Assembly: GCA_036571765.1 (NCBI GenBank)
Contig: BROE01000016.1
Location: forward strand, 17,680,802-17,744,801
DNA: 64,000 nt
DNA from: Plecoglossus altivelis
Lineage: Eukaryota > Chordata > Actinopteri > Osmeriformes > Plecoglossidae
Direction of reading: 5' to 3'
The position numbers and the translations under genes are program-made. Under the pieces are notes generated by a model that was not told the origin of the DNA, made no database searches, and was given only the letters and a program-made list of their open reading frames with translations. This document shows positions 24,783 through 35,592 of this stretch, piece after piece; the first letter of the stretch is position 1; each line of letters begins with the position of its first letter.

Positions 24783-27700
24783 GAGTGTGTGAGACAGAGA
24801 GAATGTGTGAGACAGAGAGAGTGTGTGAGACAGAGAGAGTGTGTGAGACAGAGAGAGTGTGTGAGACAGAGAGTGTGTGAGACAGAATGTGTGAGACAGA
24901 ATGTGTGAGACAGAATGTGTGAGACAGAATGTGTGAGACAGAGAATGTAAGACAGAGACTATGTGAGACAGAGAGTGTAAGACAGAGAGAGAGTGTGTGA
25001 CAGAGAGTGTGAGACGGAGAGCTAGTGAGACAGAGTGTGTGTGAGACAGAGTGTGTGTGAGACAGAGTGTGTGAGAGACAGAGTGTGTGTGTGTGTGAGA
25101 CAGAGTGTGTGTGTGAGACGGAGAGCTAGTGAGACAGAGTGTGTGTGAGACAGAGTGTGTGAGGGACTATATGTGTTGTGTGTGAGACTGAAGATAGAGT
25201 GTTGTGTGAGAACAGAGTGTTGTGTAGGTTACAGAGAGCAAGAGGTGTGTGTGTGAGAGCGATGTGTGGTGTGTAGGGAGAGAGTGGTGTTGTGAGAGAG
25301 AACGGAGTTGTGGTGTGAGAGCTCAGGAGGAGATGTGAGGGTGTGTGTGAGACAGAGTGTGGGTGTGTGAGACAGAGTGTGTGTGTGTGAGACGAGTGTG
25401 TGAGCTTGTGTGTGAGACAGGTGTGGTGTGGAGGAGACGAGTGTGTGTGTGAGGACAGAGAGTGTGTGAGGACAGAGAGTGTGTGTGAGACAGAGTGTGT
25501 GTGAGACAGTGGTGTGGGTGAGGGTGGAGTGTGTGTGTGAGAAAGAGTGTGTGTTGTCGTGAGACAGAGTGTCGTGTGTGTGAGACGAAGACAGGGAGAG
25601 AGTGTGTGAGACGAGAGTGTGTTGTGTGACCGTGTGTGTGTGGACCGGAAGTGTGGTGAGAGGTAGGTTGTGTGAGCAGGAGTGGTGTGAGGACCAGAGA
25701 GAGTGGTGTGTGAGAAAGAGGGACAGGTGTGTGTGAGAGAGAAGTGTGTGAGAGAGTGTGTGGTGTGAGAGACAGAGTGTGTGGTGGGTGTGAGAGCGGG
25801 AGTGTGTTGTGAGATGGCAGAGTGTGTTGATGTGAGACAGCGAAGTGTTGACACCAGTGGTGTGTGCGAAGGTGGTGATGAGGCAGAAGTGTGTTGTGTC
25901 GTGAGACAAGAAATGTGGTGAAGCAGAGAGGTGTGTGAGACAGAGTGTGTGAGACAGAGTGTGTGTGAGAAGGTGGTGTGTGTGTGTGAGACAGAGTGTG
26001 TGTGAGACAGAGGAGAGTGTGTGTGAGACAGAGTGTGTGTGTGAGAGCAGAGTGTGTGTGTGAGACAGAGTGTGTGTGAACGAGTGTGTGTGTAAAGAGT
26101 GTTTGCGTGTGTGAGAGAGAAAGAGTTGTGGTGACACTGATGTGTGGAGGAGAAGAGTGTGTGTGTGGACGTCAGCATGTGTGTATGTGTGTAAGAAAGA
26201 GAGACAGAGAGTGTGTGGACAGAGGGTAAGCGAGCCAGACAGGCATGTGAGACGCATTAGCAGATTACTGAATCAGCGTGACGAGACTTGAACAGGTCAC
26301 ATTGGGTGGGGGCTGGGGGGCTGATGGGGGAGCTGGGGCGTGGGGCTGGGGTTGGGGCTGGAGCTGGGGCTGGGGTGAGGGCTGGGGCTGAGGCTGGGGG
26401 CTGGGGCTGGGGCTGGGGTGAGGCTGGGGCTGGGGGGCTGGGGCTGGGCTGGGCTACGGGGCTCGGGGCTGGGGACTGGGGCTTGGGGCTGGGTGGCTCG
26501 GGGCCTGGGGGCTGGGCTGGGGCCTGGGGGCTGGGGGCTGGGGCTGAGGCTAGGAGGCTGGGGTGGGGCTGAAGGCTGGAGGCTGGAGGCTGGGGTGAGG
26601 CTGGGCTGGGACTGAGGCAGTGGGCTGAGGCGAGTTGGGGCTGAGACGGAGGCTGGTGTAGAGGCTGAGGCTAGACTCTTCCCATGTTCCTCAGTTGAGT
26701 CCAGTTTAATATCTTCTCTTAGCTCCTTTTGAAACATCAGTTTGTATCCGTTTTTCCATCCAGACTGAAGGGGACATAGTCTCGCAGGCGAAGACCGGCT
26801 GTGTCTTCACATATCAGACGCACTGTGTCCTAACAGCTGTGTGGCCCAGAGAGAGAGAGAGAGAGAGACGCGAGGAGGCAGCTGTCTGAAGCCGGCTGGG
26901 CAGGGAAAGACCTTGTGACTGACAGTAATAAGGTTAGGCCTCAAAGGAGATCAGGAGGGTAATCAGTGACAAGCCCACAGCTGAGCCGTGTCACTGGGCA
27001 ACGTCACAGCAGGGGAGCTCAGTATCGCAGGGGGGTGTCAAACCTGTCACAGCAGGAGAGGTGAGCAGGAAGTGACAGCAGCGAGAGAGGAAGTAGGATC
27101 AGAGATGTCTAGAGCCCTGTGTCAGGACAGCTCACCCTCCTTTGAGCTAGTTGGAGCAGCTCGTTGGATATTAGATCAGTTAGCAGGAGATCTAGAAGGC
27201 CTGAGGCAGCATTTGATGATGGGTGCCAACAAGGACCAACTGTCAGTAGGTCTATGTAAACACACTTCCAACCAAAAGAAATTTGGAAAAGAAGTTTGTA
27301 CAGTCATTTATACCAGTGTAATCATACAAGGCTTCACAAACTCAGAAAGACAATCCCTGTATAACTCAGTCTTAAAAAAATATCTACAAAAACATCATGG
27401 GGTTACCTGGAATCTACCTTGAAGATCTATGTCACCTACATCACAGATGTGACACGTATGACAGTCAGAAATGCGACGAAACGTTGACCTTCTTTTTTAT
27501 TTGATTTGTTTTCCAAGGTGGACGGCTTCCTCACTCTTCTCTTCGGACTCGCTAGCATCAATACCCTAACGGTCATCAGTGTCACCCGATACATCAAAGC
27601 ATGCCATCCTAGCAAAGGTGAGATTATCTCTCAGACAGACAGACGGAGACAGCGACAAAAAAGGAGACAGGGAGAGAGAGAGGGAGAGACACAGAAAGAA

Positions 27701-30322
27701 AGAGGAGGAGAAGAGAGAGAGGAGGAGCGAGAGTAAAATTGTTGTTTGGTTCCTTCCAAAGTAACGTTCCAGTAGCACTTATGTGACAAAGGCTGAAAGT
27801 GATGTTATTGTGTTTTTGGCTGCTCCGTGCATGCATGGGTTTTGGAGTAACTAAAGTTTGACTGCACTTTCATTTCACATCCACACCATACCTTGAAGTT
27901 AACTTAATTTGAGGTGAATTTAAGTATTTTGGGTGTAATTGGCCCAGAGGAATGTTTTGATTACATGGCGACTACCTTGTTGCTCGTCTACAGGGGCTGA
28001 AGAATACGGTTGTGGTTGTTTATTAAACTGAACCGCCTTGTAATATGGACCTTGGTACATACATTAGTTTAACCTGTCATCTGCCAACAGACTAAAATTG
28101 TTTGGACCGGATTTTAAAAATTTCACAAAGGTATGATTGTCAGGCAACACAGTCTACATAGTTGACGAAGTCACAGAGTGATGCAGTTGCCGTGAAATTG
28201 ACCTTAAAAGGTGTGTATTATCACAAAGTGTAACTGATGAATCAATGAAAACAATTGATTTGTACTCCCGTGCTAAATACAAAATCACGTGGATTCTGTC
28301 AACAGAGGTCCTTTTCAGTGAAAGTGGTTTGCAGTGGTCGTAAGCGTTGAAAGAGAACTCATTGTTCAATAAATGTCACAATCTGACATTCATAACTAGG
28401 AAAGAATTCTGGACCTTAACGCACCCCTCAGTTTTCCTGTTCTGTGTTTGCAAAGCAATAACATGCAGAAACCCAAGCCCTGCTGTTCTGAACCTTGCGG
28501 AACTGTCTGACAGTCTGTCTCACTGTCTGACAGTCTGTCTCACTGTCTGACAGTCTGTTTCACTGTCTGACAGTCTGTCTCGTTGTCTGTCTCTCTCCCT
28601 CCCTCTCTGTCTGTTTCTCTGTCTCCCTCTCCTCTATCACTCTCTCTCCCTTTCTCTCTGTCACTCACTCCCTCCCTTCCTCTCTCTCTCCATCTCTCTC
28701 CCTCTCTCTCTTTCCCACTCTCTCTCTCCCTCTCTTTCCATCCCTCTCTCTTTATTTCTATCTATGTCTCTCTTTCCCTCTCTTTCTATCCCTCTCTCTT
28801 TATCTCTATGTCTCTCTCTCCCTCTCTTTCTATCCCTCTCTCCTTATCTCTATGTCTATCTCTCTCTCCCACTCTTTCTATCCCTCTCTCTTTATCTCTA
28901 TGTCTATGTCTCTCTCTCCCACTCTTTCTATCCCTCTCTCTTTATCTCTATGTCTCTCTCTCTCCCTCTCTTTCTATCCCTCTCTCTTTATCTCTATGTC
29001 TCTCTCTCCCTCTCTTTCTATCCCTCTCTCTTTATCTCTATGTCTATGTCTCTCTCTCCCACTCTTTCTATCCCTCTCTCCTTATCTCTATGCCTATGTC
29101 TCTCTCTCCCTCTCTTTCTATCCCACTCTCTTTATCTCTGTGTCTATGTCTCTCTCCCTCTCTTTCTATCCCTCTCTTATCTCTATGTATATGTCTCTCT
29201 CTCCCTCTCTTTCTATCCCTCTCTCTTTATCTCTATGTATATGTCTCTCCATCACTCCCTCTCTCTTTATCTCTATGTATATGTCTCTCTCTCCCTCTCG
29301 CTTTATCTCTATGTATATGTCTCTCTCTCCCCCTCTCTCTGGCAGCTCACTGCATTCGAATGAGCACCATCCTCATTTCTCTGATGTTCATCTGGAGCGG
29401 AGCTCTCTTCTGGTCTCTGGCTCCCTTGATCGGCTGGGGCAGTTACACAGGTACCCCACCTCTATCTGTCTGGGCTGGGGCAGTTACACAGGTAAACCAC
29501 CTCTATCTGTCTGGGCTGGGGCAGTTACACAGGTACCCCACCTCTATCTCTCTGGGCTGGGGCAGTTATACAGGTAAACCACCTCTATCAGTCTGGGCTG
29601 GGGCAGTTACACCACCTCTATCTGTCTGGGCTGGGGCAGTTACACAGGTACCCCACCTCTATCTCTCTGGGCTGGGGCAGTTACACAGGTACCCCACCTC
29701 TATCTCTCTGGGTTGGGGCAGTTATACAGGTAAACCACCTCTATCAGTCTGGGCTGGGGCAGTTACACAGGTACCCCACCTCTATCTGTCTGGACTGGGG
29801 CAGTTACACAGGTACACCACCTCTATCTCTGGGCTGGGGCAGTTACACAGGTACACCACCTCTATCCCTCCTGCATCGCCATCAAGGAGACAAACCAAAC
29901 CAAACTCAGAGTAGTAAAACAGGATGTATTCGATTTGTGTTGAAAGGAGGCAGAGACGGAGGTGAACAACAAACGAAACCGCATAAAAAGTGTTGTCCTG
30001 ATGTTCCTCAGACCGAGGCTACGGGACGTGTGAGGTGGATTGGTCTAAAGCTCATCACTCCACCATCTCTAAATCCTACATCATCTCCATCCTGATCTCC
30101 TGCTTCCTGGTTCCTGTGCTTGTCATGCTGTTCTCTTACGTGTCCATCATCAACACCGTGAAGAGCACCGCCATGTGCGCCGACGGTTACCTCAACTCCC
30201 GGCAGAGGAAGCTGGAGAGGGACGTCACCAGGGTGAGAGAGGAGGATCATGGGATTGGTGACAACGTGTTGGTTTGTGGTTGAACTCTTGGTATTCAAGG
30301 GGGCACCAAGTTAGCTCTTATG

Positions 30323-30373
<51 letters not shown>

Positions 30374-30542
30374 TGTGAGTGTGAGTGTGAGTGTGAGTGT
30401 GAGTGTGAGTGTGATGTTGTGTGTTTTGTGTGTGTGTGGGTGTGTGGTGTGTGTGTGTGTGGTGTGTGTGAGTGGTGTGTATGTTGAGTGTGAGTGTGAG
30501 TGTGAGTGTGAGTGTGAGTGTGAAGTGTGAGTGTGTTGTGTG

Positions 30543-30579
<37 letters not shown>

Positions 30580-31198
30580 AGTGTTTGTCTGTGTGGTCTT
30601 TGCTGTCTTTGCTGCATGTCCCCCCCCCCTCTTCTCTCTCTCTTGCTCTGATTCTCCTGTCACACTTCACTTAAAACTGTCTAATAAAGCATTAAAAAAC
30701 AGCAAAGAAAAGAGTGTGAATACATCACAAAATCCTGACGTTCTCCCTTCTCCGTACCTGTGTCCAGGTGTCTATGGCCATCAGCACAGCGTTCATCCTG
30801 GCTTGGTCTCCGTATGCCGCCTTGTCTCTGTGTTCTGCCCTGGGTGTCCACATCCCCAACACCTCCAGCATCTTCACCCGCCTGCTGGCCAAGTCCGCCA
30901 GCTTCTACAACCCTCTCATCTACCTGGGCATGAGCGCCAAGTTCCGCAAGGACGCATCCATGCTGCTACCCTGCACCCGCGACAGCAAGGATGTGGTGCA
31001 CCTCCAGAACTTCAAACACCTGGACCCCGTAGCTGAGGTGGTCTCTGAGGCCCCTGAGGGAGTCTCTGAGGCCCCTGAGGGTGTCTCTGAGGCCCTGACC
31101 CCAGACACAGCCCCTCCCCTAGGGACCAGCCAGACGAAGAACTCAACAGAAGTGTGAGTGTGAGTGTGAGTGTGAGTGTGAGTGTGAGTGTGAGTGTG

Positions 31199-31236
<38 letters not shown>

Positions 31237-31913
31237 ATGTTGTCTGCTGTGGTCTTTGCTGTCTTTGCTGCATGTCCCCCCCCCCTCTCTCTCTCTCTCT
31301 TGCTCTGATTCTCCTGTCACACTTCACTTAAAACTGTCTAATAAAGCATTAAAAAACAGCAAAGAAAAGAGTGTGAATACATCACAAAATCCTGACGTTC
31401 TCCCTTCTCCGTACCTGTGTCCAGGTGTCTATGGCCATCAGCACAGCGTTCATCCTGGCTTGGTCTCCGTATGCCGCCTTGTCTCTGTGTTCTGCCCTGG
31501 GTGTCCACATCCCCAACACCTCCAGCATCTTCACCCGCCTGCTGGCCAAGTCCGCCAGCTTCTACAACCCTCTCATCTACCTGGGCATGAGCGCCAAGTT
31601 CCGCAAGGACGCATCCATGCTGCTACCCTGCACCCGCGACAGCAAGGATGTGGTGCACCTCCAGAACTTCAAACACCTGGACCCCGTAGCTGAGGTGGTC
31701 TCTGAGGCCCCTGAGGGAGTCTCTGAGGCCCCTGAGGGTGTCTCTGAGGCCCTGACCCCAGACACAGCCCCTCCCCTAGGGACCAGCCAGACGAAGAACT
31801 CAACAGAGGTCTCGCTCCGGCCTGTGTCTGATGATGACTCTAAGGCGTGCAGTCCCTCTTGCACCCCGGCCAACCTTGAGCGTGGCCTCAGCTGGGAAAG
31901 CGACAGACTCTAA
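22229..31913 (+). CDS. OPN5/neuropsin-like opsin (six coding exons)
   Basis: Coding exons: 22229-22355, 23382-23587, 27518-27617, 29346-29450, 30012-30232, and a terminal exon 31425-31913 (or its duplicate 30768-31157). With the distal exon the CDS is 415 codons plus TAA; all joins are in phase with GT-AG sites. It is a seven-helix light-sensing GPCR. The N-terminus has an NLS sequon; helix 1 contains GNSMVILVLY; helix 2 contains TLNLAMSD. Helix 3 runs from the disulphide Cys in TCQVDGF to TRY in place of D/ERY. The loop 2 Cys is in YGTCEVDW. Helix 7 has the Schiff-base Lys in LLAKSASFYNPLIY with NPxxY. Best guess is one of the fish neuropsin-like classes (opn6-opn9); I cannot choose, so no symbol. 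Asp at the rhodopsin-113 and 181 positions is unusual. The ATG is the only one upstream of helix 1 in this exon frame with a sensible N-tail. Confidence 0.88.
22690..23285 (+). repeat. 43-bp minisatellite in opsin intron 1
   Basis: About 14 tandem units containing GTAGTCATAGTAACGTCACC and CACATTGTCAATGTCATG. Almost every unit carries TAACGTCA, a CRE variant. It ends about 95 bases before the exon 2 acceptor. Confidence 0.92.
24700..26240. repeat. GACA/GTGTGAGACAGA repeat field, partly scrambled
   Basis: (GA)n and (GACA)n at 24700-24790 lead into units of GTGTGTGAGACAGAGA. Units are regular to about 25140; from there to about 26200 single-base insertions and deletions break nearly every unit. 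The 340-350 residue minus-strand ORFs over this region are His/Thr/Ser repeat translations and not genes. Confidence 0.9.
26300..26620 (+). repeat. GGGGCT minisatellite, quadruplex-prone
   Basis: About 50 hexamer-like units GGGGCT with variants, giving dozens of G-runs on the sense strand of opsin intron 2. Glycine-rich and proline-rich ORFs across it are artefacts. Confidence 0.9.
28583..29345 (+). repeat. polypyrimidine minisatellite abutting opsin exon 4 acceptor
   Basis: Pure C/T-rich units (CTCTCTTTCTATCCCTCTCT, TTATCTCTATGTCTATGTC), roughly 50-60 bases each, continue without break to the CTGGCAG acceptor at 29345. The polypyrimidine tract of this splice site is thus about 750 bases long. 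The 443-residue ORF over it is an artefact except for the embedded exon 4. Confidence 0.9.
29432..29872 (+). repeat. 41-bp minisatellite made from the opsin exon 4 donor
   Basis: The last 19 bases of exon 4 (GGCTGGGGCAGTTACACAG) plus 22 bases of intron are repeated about eleven times. About ten units keep an intact CAG|GTA donor. Unit sequence continues as GTACCCCACCTCTATCTGTCTG. Confidence 0.93.
30327..30580. repeat. GT / GAGTGT microsatellite in opsin intron 5
   Basis: (GT)n then (GTGAGT)n then mixed GTGTGGTGTG. A sister tract at 31153-31235 marks the boundary of the duplicated terminal exon. Confidence 0.9.
30595..31146 (+). repeat. opsin terminal-exon duplication, proximal copy
   Basis: This block (end of intron 5 plus the exon) reads as identical to 31251-31803 apart from a one-base difference in a low-complexity tract; the offset is 656-657 bases. 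Both edges lie in GTGAGTGTGAG-type repeats. See the exon entry at 30768-31157. Confidence 0.92.
30768..31157 (+). CDS. alternative/duplicated opsin terminal exon (truncated tail)
   Basis: Same acceptor (TGTCCAG) and same helix 6-7 coding sequence as the distal copy at 31425, including AKS and NPLIY. After NSTE it runs into the repeat and stops at TGA 31155-31157, giving 129 residues instead of 162 and a 382-residue opsin. The lost tail is the Ser/Thr-rich end. An AATAAA 183 bases downstream (31340-31345, inside the second copy's intron) could serve it, so it could be a working terminal exon if the duplication is real. Confidence 0.6.
   Translation: MSMAISTAFILAWSPYAALSLCSALGVHIPNTSSIFTRLLAKSASFYNPLIYLGMSAKFRKDASMLLPCTRDSKDVVHLQNFKHLDPVAEVVSEAPEGVSEAPEGVSEALTPDTAPPLGTSQTKNSTEV
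31425..31913 (+). CDS. opsin terminal exon, full-length copy
   Basis: Encodes helix 6, loop 3, helix 7 and the cytoplasmic tail, ending SWESDRL then TAA. The tail has the repeat SEAPEGVSEAPEGV and several Ser/Thr residues suited to GPCR-kinase phosphorylation. Its poly(A) signal is at 32187-32192. This is the copy I take as ancestral, because its 3' side continues into normal coding and UTR sequence. Confidence 0.85.
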   Translation: MSMAISTAFILAWSPYAALSLCSALGVHIPNTSSIFTRLLAKSASFYNPLIYLGMSAKFRKDASMLLPCTRDSKDVVHLQNFKHLDPVAEVVSEAPEGVSEAPEGVSEALTPDTAPPLGTSQTKNSTEVSLRPVSDDDSKACSPSCTPANLERGLSWESDRL

Positions 31914-32186
31914 GGACTGCTTCTCTTCCATCCAACTCTGGTTATACTTGAATGAAACCCTGCTACTTGAATTACAGTACAGAAACCCATGTTGTTTTTT
32001 TCCGTCAGCCAGTTTAATTCATTGGCCCAGTTTCCTACACATGGATGAAGCCATAGTCGTTGGTTAAAAAACGTTTTTCAGCTGAGATTTTCGTAGAGTT
32101 TTCCTTTGACTATAAGACTAGGACTTCATCCATGCGTGGGAAGGTGGGCGTTTGTGTTCTTACCGTATGTACAACGTGCTTGTGTC

Positions 32187-32192
32187 AATAAA
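32187..32192 (+). promoter_or_regulatory. opsin polyadenylation signal
   Basis: AATAAA 274 bases after the opsin stop codon at 31913; first canonical signal downstream. Confidence 0.6.
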
Positions 32193-32399
32193 ACAGGTAT
32201 CTTGGTTGAGAGTGCTGTTCACGCACCTCTATAGCGTGACATTAACCCCCCCCCTCCATCCTCCTCCTCCTGCTGTTTCGTGGTCTTGTCTCTTCGGCCC
32301 TCGCTCTTTCTGTCTCCTCAGATGTCCACTGCTTTTCTGACGGTGAGACACAGCTCTGGCCTCTGTAGGAGAGACCCATGAGCTGCTGTGATCCTCAGG

Positions 32400-32886
32400 A
32401 CCTCATCCCAGGTGTGTCTCATCCCAGGTGTGTCTCATCCCAGGTGTGTCTCATCCCAGGTGTGTTTCATCCCAGGTATCTCTGACCACACCTCATCCCA
32501 GGTATCTCTGGCCATACCTCATCCCAGGTCTCTCTGATCACACCTCATCCCAGGTGTGTCTCATCCCAGGTGTATCTCATCCCAGGTGTGTCTTATCCCA
32601 GGTCTCTCTGATCACACCTCATCCCAGGTGTGTCTACCCAGGTGTGTCTCATCCCAGGTGTATCTCATCCCAGGTCTGTCTCATCCCAGGTGTGTCTCAT
32701 CCCAGGTCTCTCTGACTAGAGCTCATCCCAGGTCTCTCTGATCACACCTCATCCCAGGTCTCTCTGATCACACCTCATCCCAGGTGTGTCTCATCCCAGG
32801 TGTGTCTCATCCCAGGTGTGTCTCATCCCAGGTGTGTCTCATCCCAGGTGTATCTCATCCCAGGTGTGTCTCATCCCAGGTCTCTC
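32400..32886. repeat. 16-bp minisatellite CATCCCAGGTGTGTCT
   Basis: About 30 units, with CTCTGATCACACCT variants spaced through the array. Lies 200 bases beyond the opsin poly(A) signal. Confidence 0.92.
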
Positions 32887-33010
32887 TGACAGGAGAGACC
32901 AGACCGGTGGTTAGACCTTGTGTGTGCAGAGGGTTGAGATCCAAGCCTTAAAGTGATTGCGAAATAAATATTTTATAGGCTAATTGTATTTCCATGACGG
33001 CTGGCATTCG

Positions 33011-33024
33011 CCAGCAGATGGCAG
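33011..33024 (+). promoter_or_regulatory. candidate CTCF site
   Basis: CCAGCAGATGGCAG fits CCASYAGRKGGCRS at all positions and extends well at the 3' side (CC). It lies between the opsin and vit, with the same orientation as the site at 6480-6493. Confidence 0.45.
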
Positions 33025-33039
33025 CCAGCCCACTGCAGC

Positions 33040-34150
33040 AATGTACCTTCACACCCCTACTCACCCCATCACACCCCTACTTACCCCATCAGACCCCTCC
33101 TCACCCCCCAGTGTCCCTACTCACCCCCTCGTACCCCTACCCACCCCCTAACACTTCTACTCACACCCCTACTCACCCCCTCACACCCCTACTCACCCCC
33201 TCACACTTCTACTCACACCCCCACATACCCTCACACCCCTACTCACCCCGTTAAACCATATGATGTATGCAGATGATTTGGCCATTACTCTCATTATGTC
33301 CCCAACTCACACCAGCCTCGCCCTACTACCCCATTTCAGACCCCTCCTCACCCCCAGTGGTCCCTACTCACACCCCCGGACCTCCCTGACTCTCACTTTC
33401 CCCAGTTACGCCTGAACATTGGATTATATGCTGTGAGTTATGGGGGTTGACGTTTGATGTTAACATGTACAATGCACAGAAAAAGTGTTGTATTGATATG
33501 TAGGGCCTCTCTCTACTTCACACCCTGACTCACAAGGAGGTCAGAACACTGCACCTTTCTCACATCCTCTCAATATCGTTTGTCACAGGCCCCACACCCC
33601 ATCAACGCCCCTCACACTCTACCACACCCCCACATTACCTTTCAACAACCCCTAAACTTCACCCTTCACACCCCTACAACAGCCCCGTTCACGTACCCTT
33701 TACGGTCACGGGTCCTGCCCTTTGTACGCCCTTAGTTCACTCTCCTCTTGGACGCCCGGCCCCTACTGCCATCCGTTCACGAGCGCAATACCCCCTCACC
33801 CGACCCCTACTCCACCCCCTCACACCGTCATGCTACTGTACTCTCAATGTGCAGATAATTCCCTCTCGCAGGACCGTCGCCTACTGCATATCATAATCAC
33901 CAATCGGCACCCGCTCACATTAGAGTACCCCTTAGGTCAGGGGCGGCCCTACACACCCCTACTAGCACTGATGCCCTGCACAGCACGCCTAATTCACACC
34001 CCCAGTGTCAGTGTTACCCACTGCACGCCTTCACACCCCTTTTCAACACCCCTTACCTCACTGGCCATCACGAAGCACAACCCTACTTTACCTAATGTTC
34101 CCGTCGATCAACCCACCTAGCTTCCAACACCTTCATCACCCCTCCAGCCA
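33040..34150. repeat. CACCCCTACTCACCCC repeat field, degrading rightwards
   Basis: Regular CACACCCCTACTCACCCC units to about 33250, then increasingly irregular copies to about 34150 mixed with non-repeat sequence. ORFs over it are artefacts. Confidence 0.75.
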
Positions 34151-35429
34151 GACACTAGGAACACCACCCCTCAATATTCAAGAGGGACTTTCATCGTCTG
34201 GTGGAGTACCCCAATTGTCAGCACAATCACTTGCATGACTGGACAGCGTGAAAGGAGCCGTTCACAATCCAGTTCCATCAGCATAGGTTTTCAGGAAAGG
34301 GATAAAAAGGGGTTCCTTTACTAAACTGTAATAATTCATCCCCAAAGGGCGTTGGGTTTGGACAGCTTGCAGCGCTGGTATGGGCTACGGGCAGTTGACA
34401 AGCTGTTAAACTAAAGAGCTTGTTGAAAGAGAAATGAACCGCTCTATAAAGACACCTGCTATTCTGGCTAAATCAGAGGGCAATTATTCAGCGCAAGAAA
34501 AAGTACCTTTAAACGTTTCTGGGACGGCTTCTGCATTCGCAACGATCATAATCTGAAGCACAATGAGCCCTTTTTACTAAGAGCCTTCAGTGTTCGGTCC
34601 ATTAAGTCAATATGGCAGCAGCACAAACACACGTGCCGTCCACAGACCATAACACCACAGCCTTGTGTGCCAGTACAGACCAGTACGCACCGCTGGAAGG
34701 TGTCTTGTGTATACTGTCCAGACTTGCGACTATAGACTGGTGAGGTTAAGTGACTATACACTTTACCTATCCTAGATTTAAGAGGCGTCGTCGTTGTCGT
34801 CGTCGTCGTCGACTCCCCTCCCCGCAGAGAGAAACTCTGGGTTTTAAACTCGAGTTGTTTATTTGGTGTCAGACAGAGAGAGCGAGAGAGATGAGGAGGA
34901 GGAGGAGTTTGTTCTGTGTCACACTAGTTAAACACTTGATGCTCTTTGAACCACTTGGGTGCGAAGGCCGCTAGATGCGAGCGTCAAGTTAAAGTGTTAA
35001 AGAAACGTCCGTCTGTAAACATCCAAGCAAAGAAAGTCATTTTCGTACTTGCCAAATTGTCAAAATCCTTCTATTGGAATGATTTACAAATGTACATAAA
35101 AGACTTAAAGGTGATCACAGGGAGGGATCTGATCAAATAATATAGTCTGTGGGTTATAACCCAAAATACGTCTTGACTATTTAAGTATTGTTATCGTATA
35201 CGAGGAAGATGCCAAAGCTATGACCAAACTACTGTGATTTAGAATGATACTGACAAGAAGTTCAATTCTGTTGGAATTCCAGAAACTGCCGCGAGCTAGC
35301 ATCCTCTTATTATACGCCTCGGGCTTCTAGTGCAGAGTGCCGTCTGAGAGGTTTCTGCGCTTCCAAGTGGGACGGGCGATGGGGAATTGCTTTCCTTAAC
35401 TCCGTCCCGTTCTCCACTTTTAATGAGCG

Positions 35430-35592
35430 CTGCCGCACAAACCGGACCATGCAGACTGAGTGAAGGTACACCAGCTCATCGGACAGCGAGTGACACACAT
35501 GCAAGACTTGGATAGTTTCTAAATGAGCGCCTCAAGTATTTGAAAAACAAAGAATATCTGCCTCTTCTTAGGAATATTTCAAGACGTTTCAG
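35430..35592 (+). other. vit: possible non-coding first exon of vit
   Basis: A G+C-balanced segment ends in a good donor, GTTTCAG|GTATGC at 35592/35593, and TATTATAC lies about 120 bases upstream at 35309-35316. The vit start-codon exon at 41267 begins at a splice acceptor, so a 5' UTR exon must exist upstream. This is the best candidate by eye, but it has no homology support. Confidence 0.25.

Larger units (their letters stand above)
23588..27517 (+). other. opsin intron 2
   Basis: 3.9 kb intron. It contains unique AT-rich sequence to about 24600, the GAGACAGA/GTGTGA repeat field (24700-26240), a G-rich minisatellite (26300-26620), then about 900 bases of unique sequence where I see no exon. 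Confidence 0.8.

Noticed and set aside
25126..26257. Minus-strand ORFs of 342-350 residues, rich in His, Thr and Ser
   Set aside because: Pure translation of CACACTCT-type repeats; overlapping frames look alike, with no domain and no conserved start.
28583..29914. 443-residue plus-strand ORF
   Set aside because: Mostly Ser/Leu from CT repeats and WAGAVTQ from the 41-bp array; only 29346-29450 within it is a real exon.
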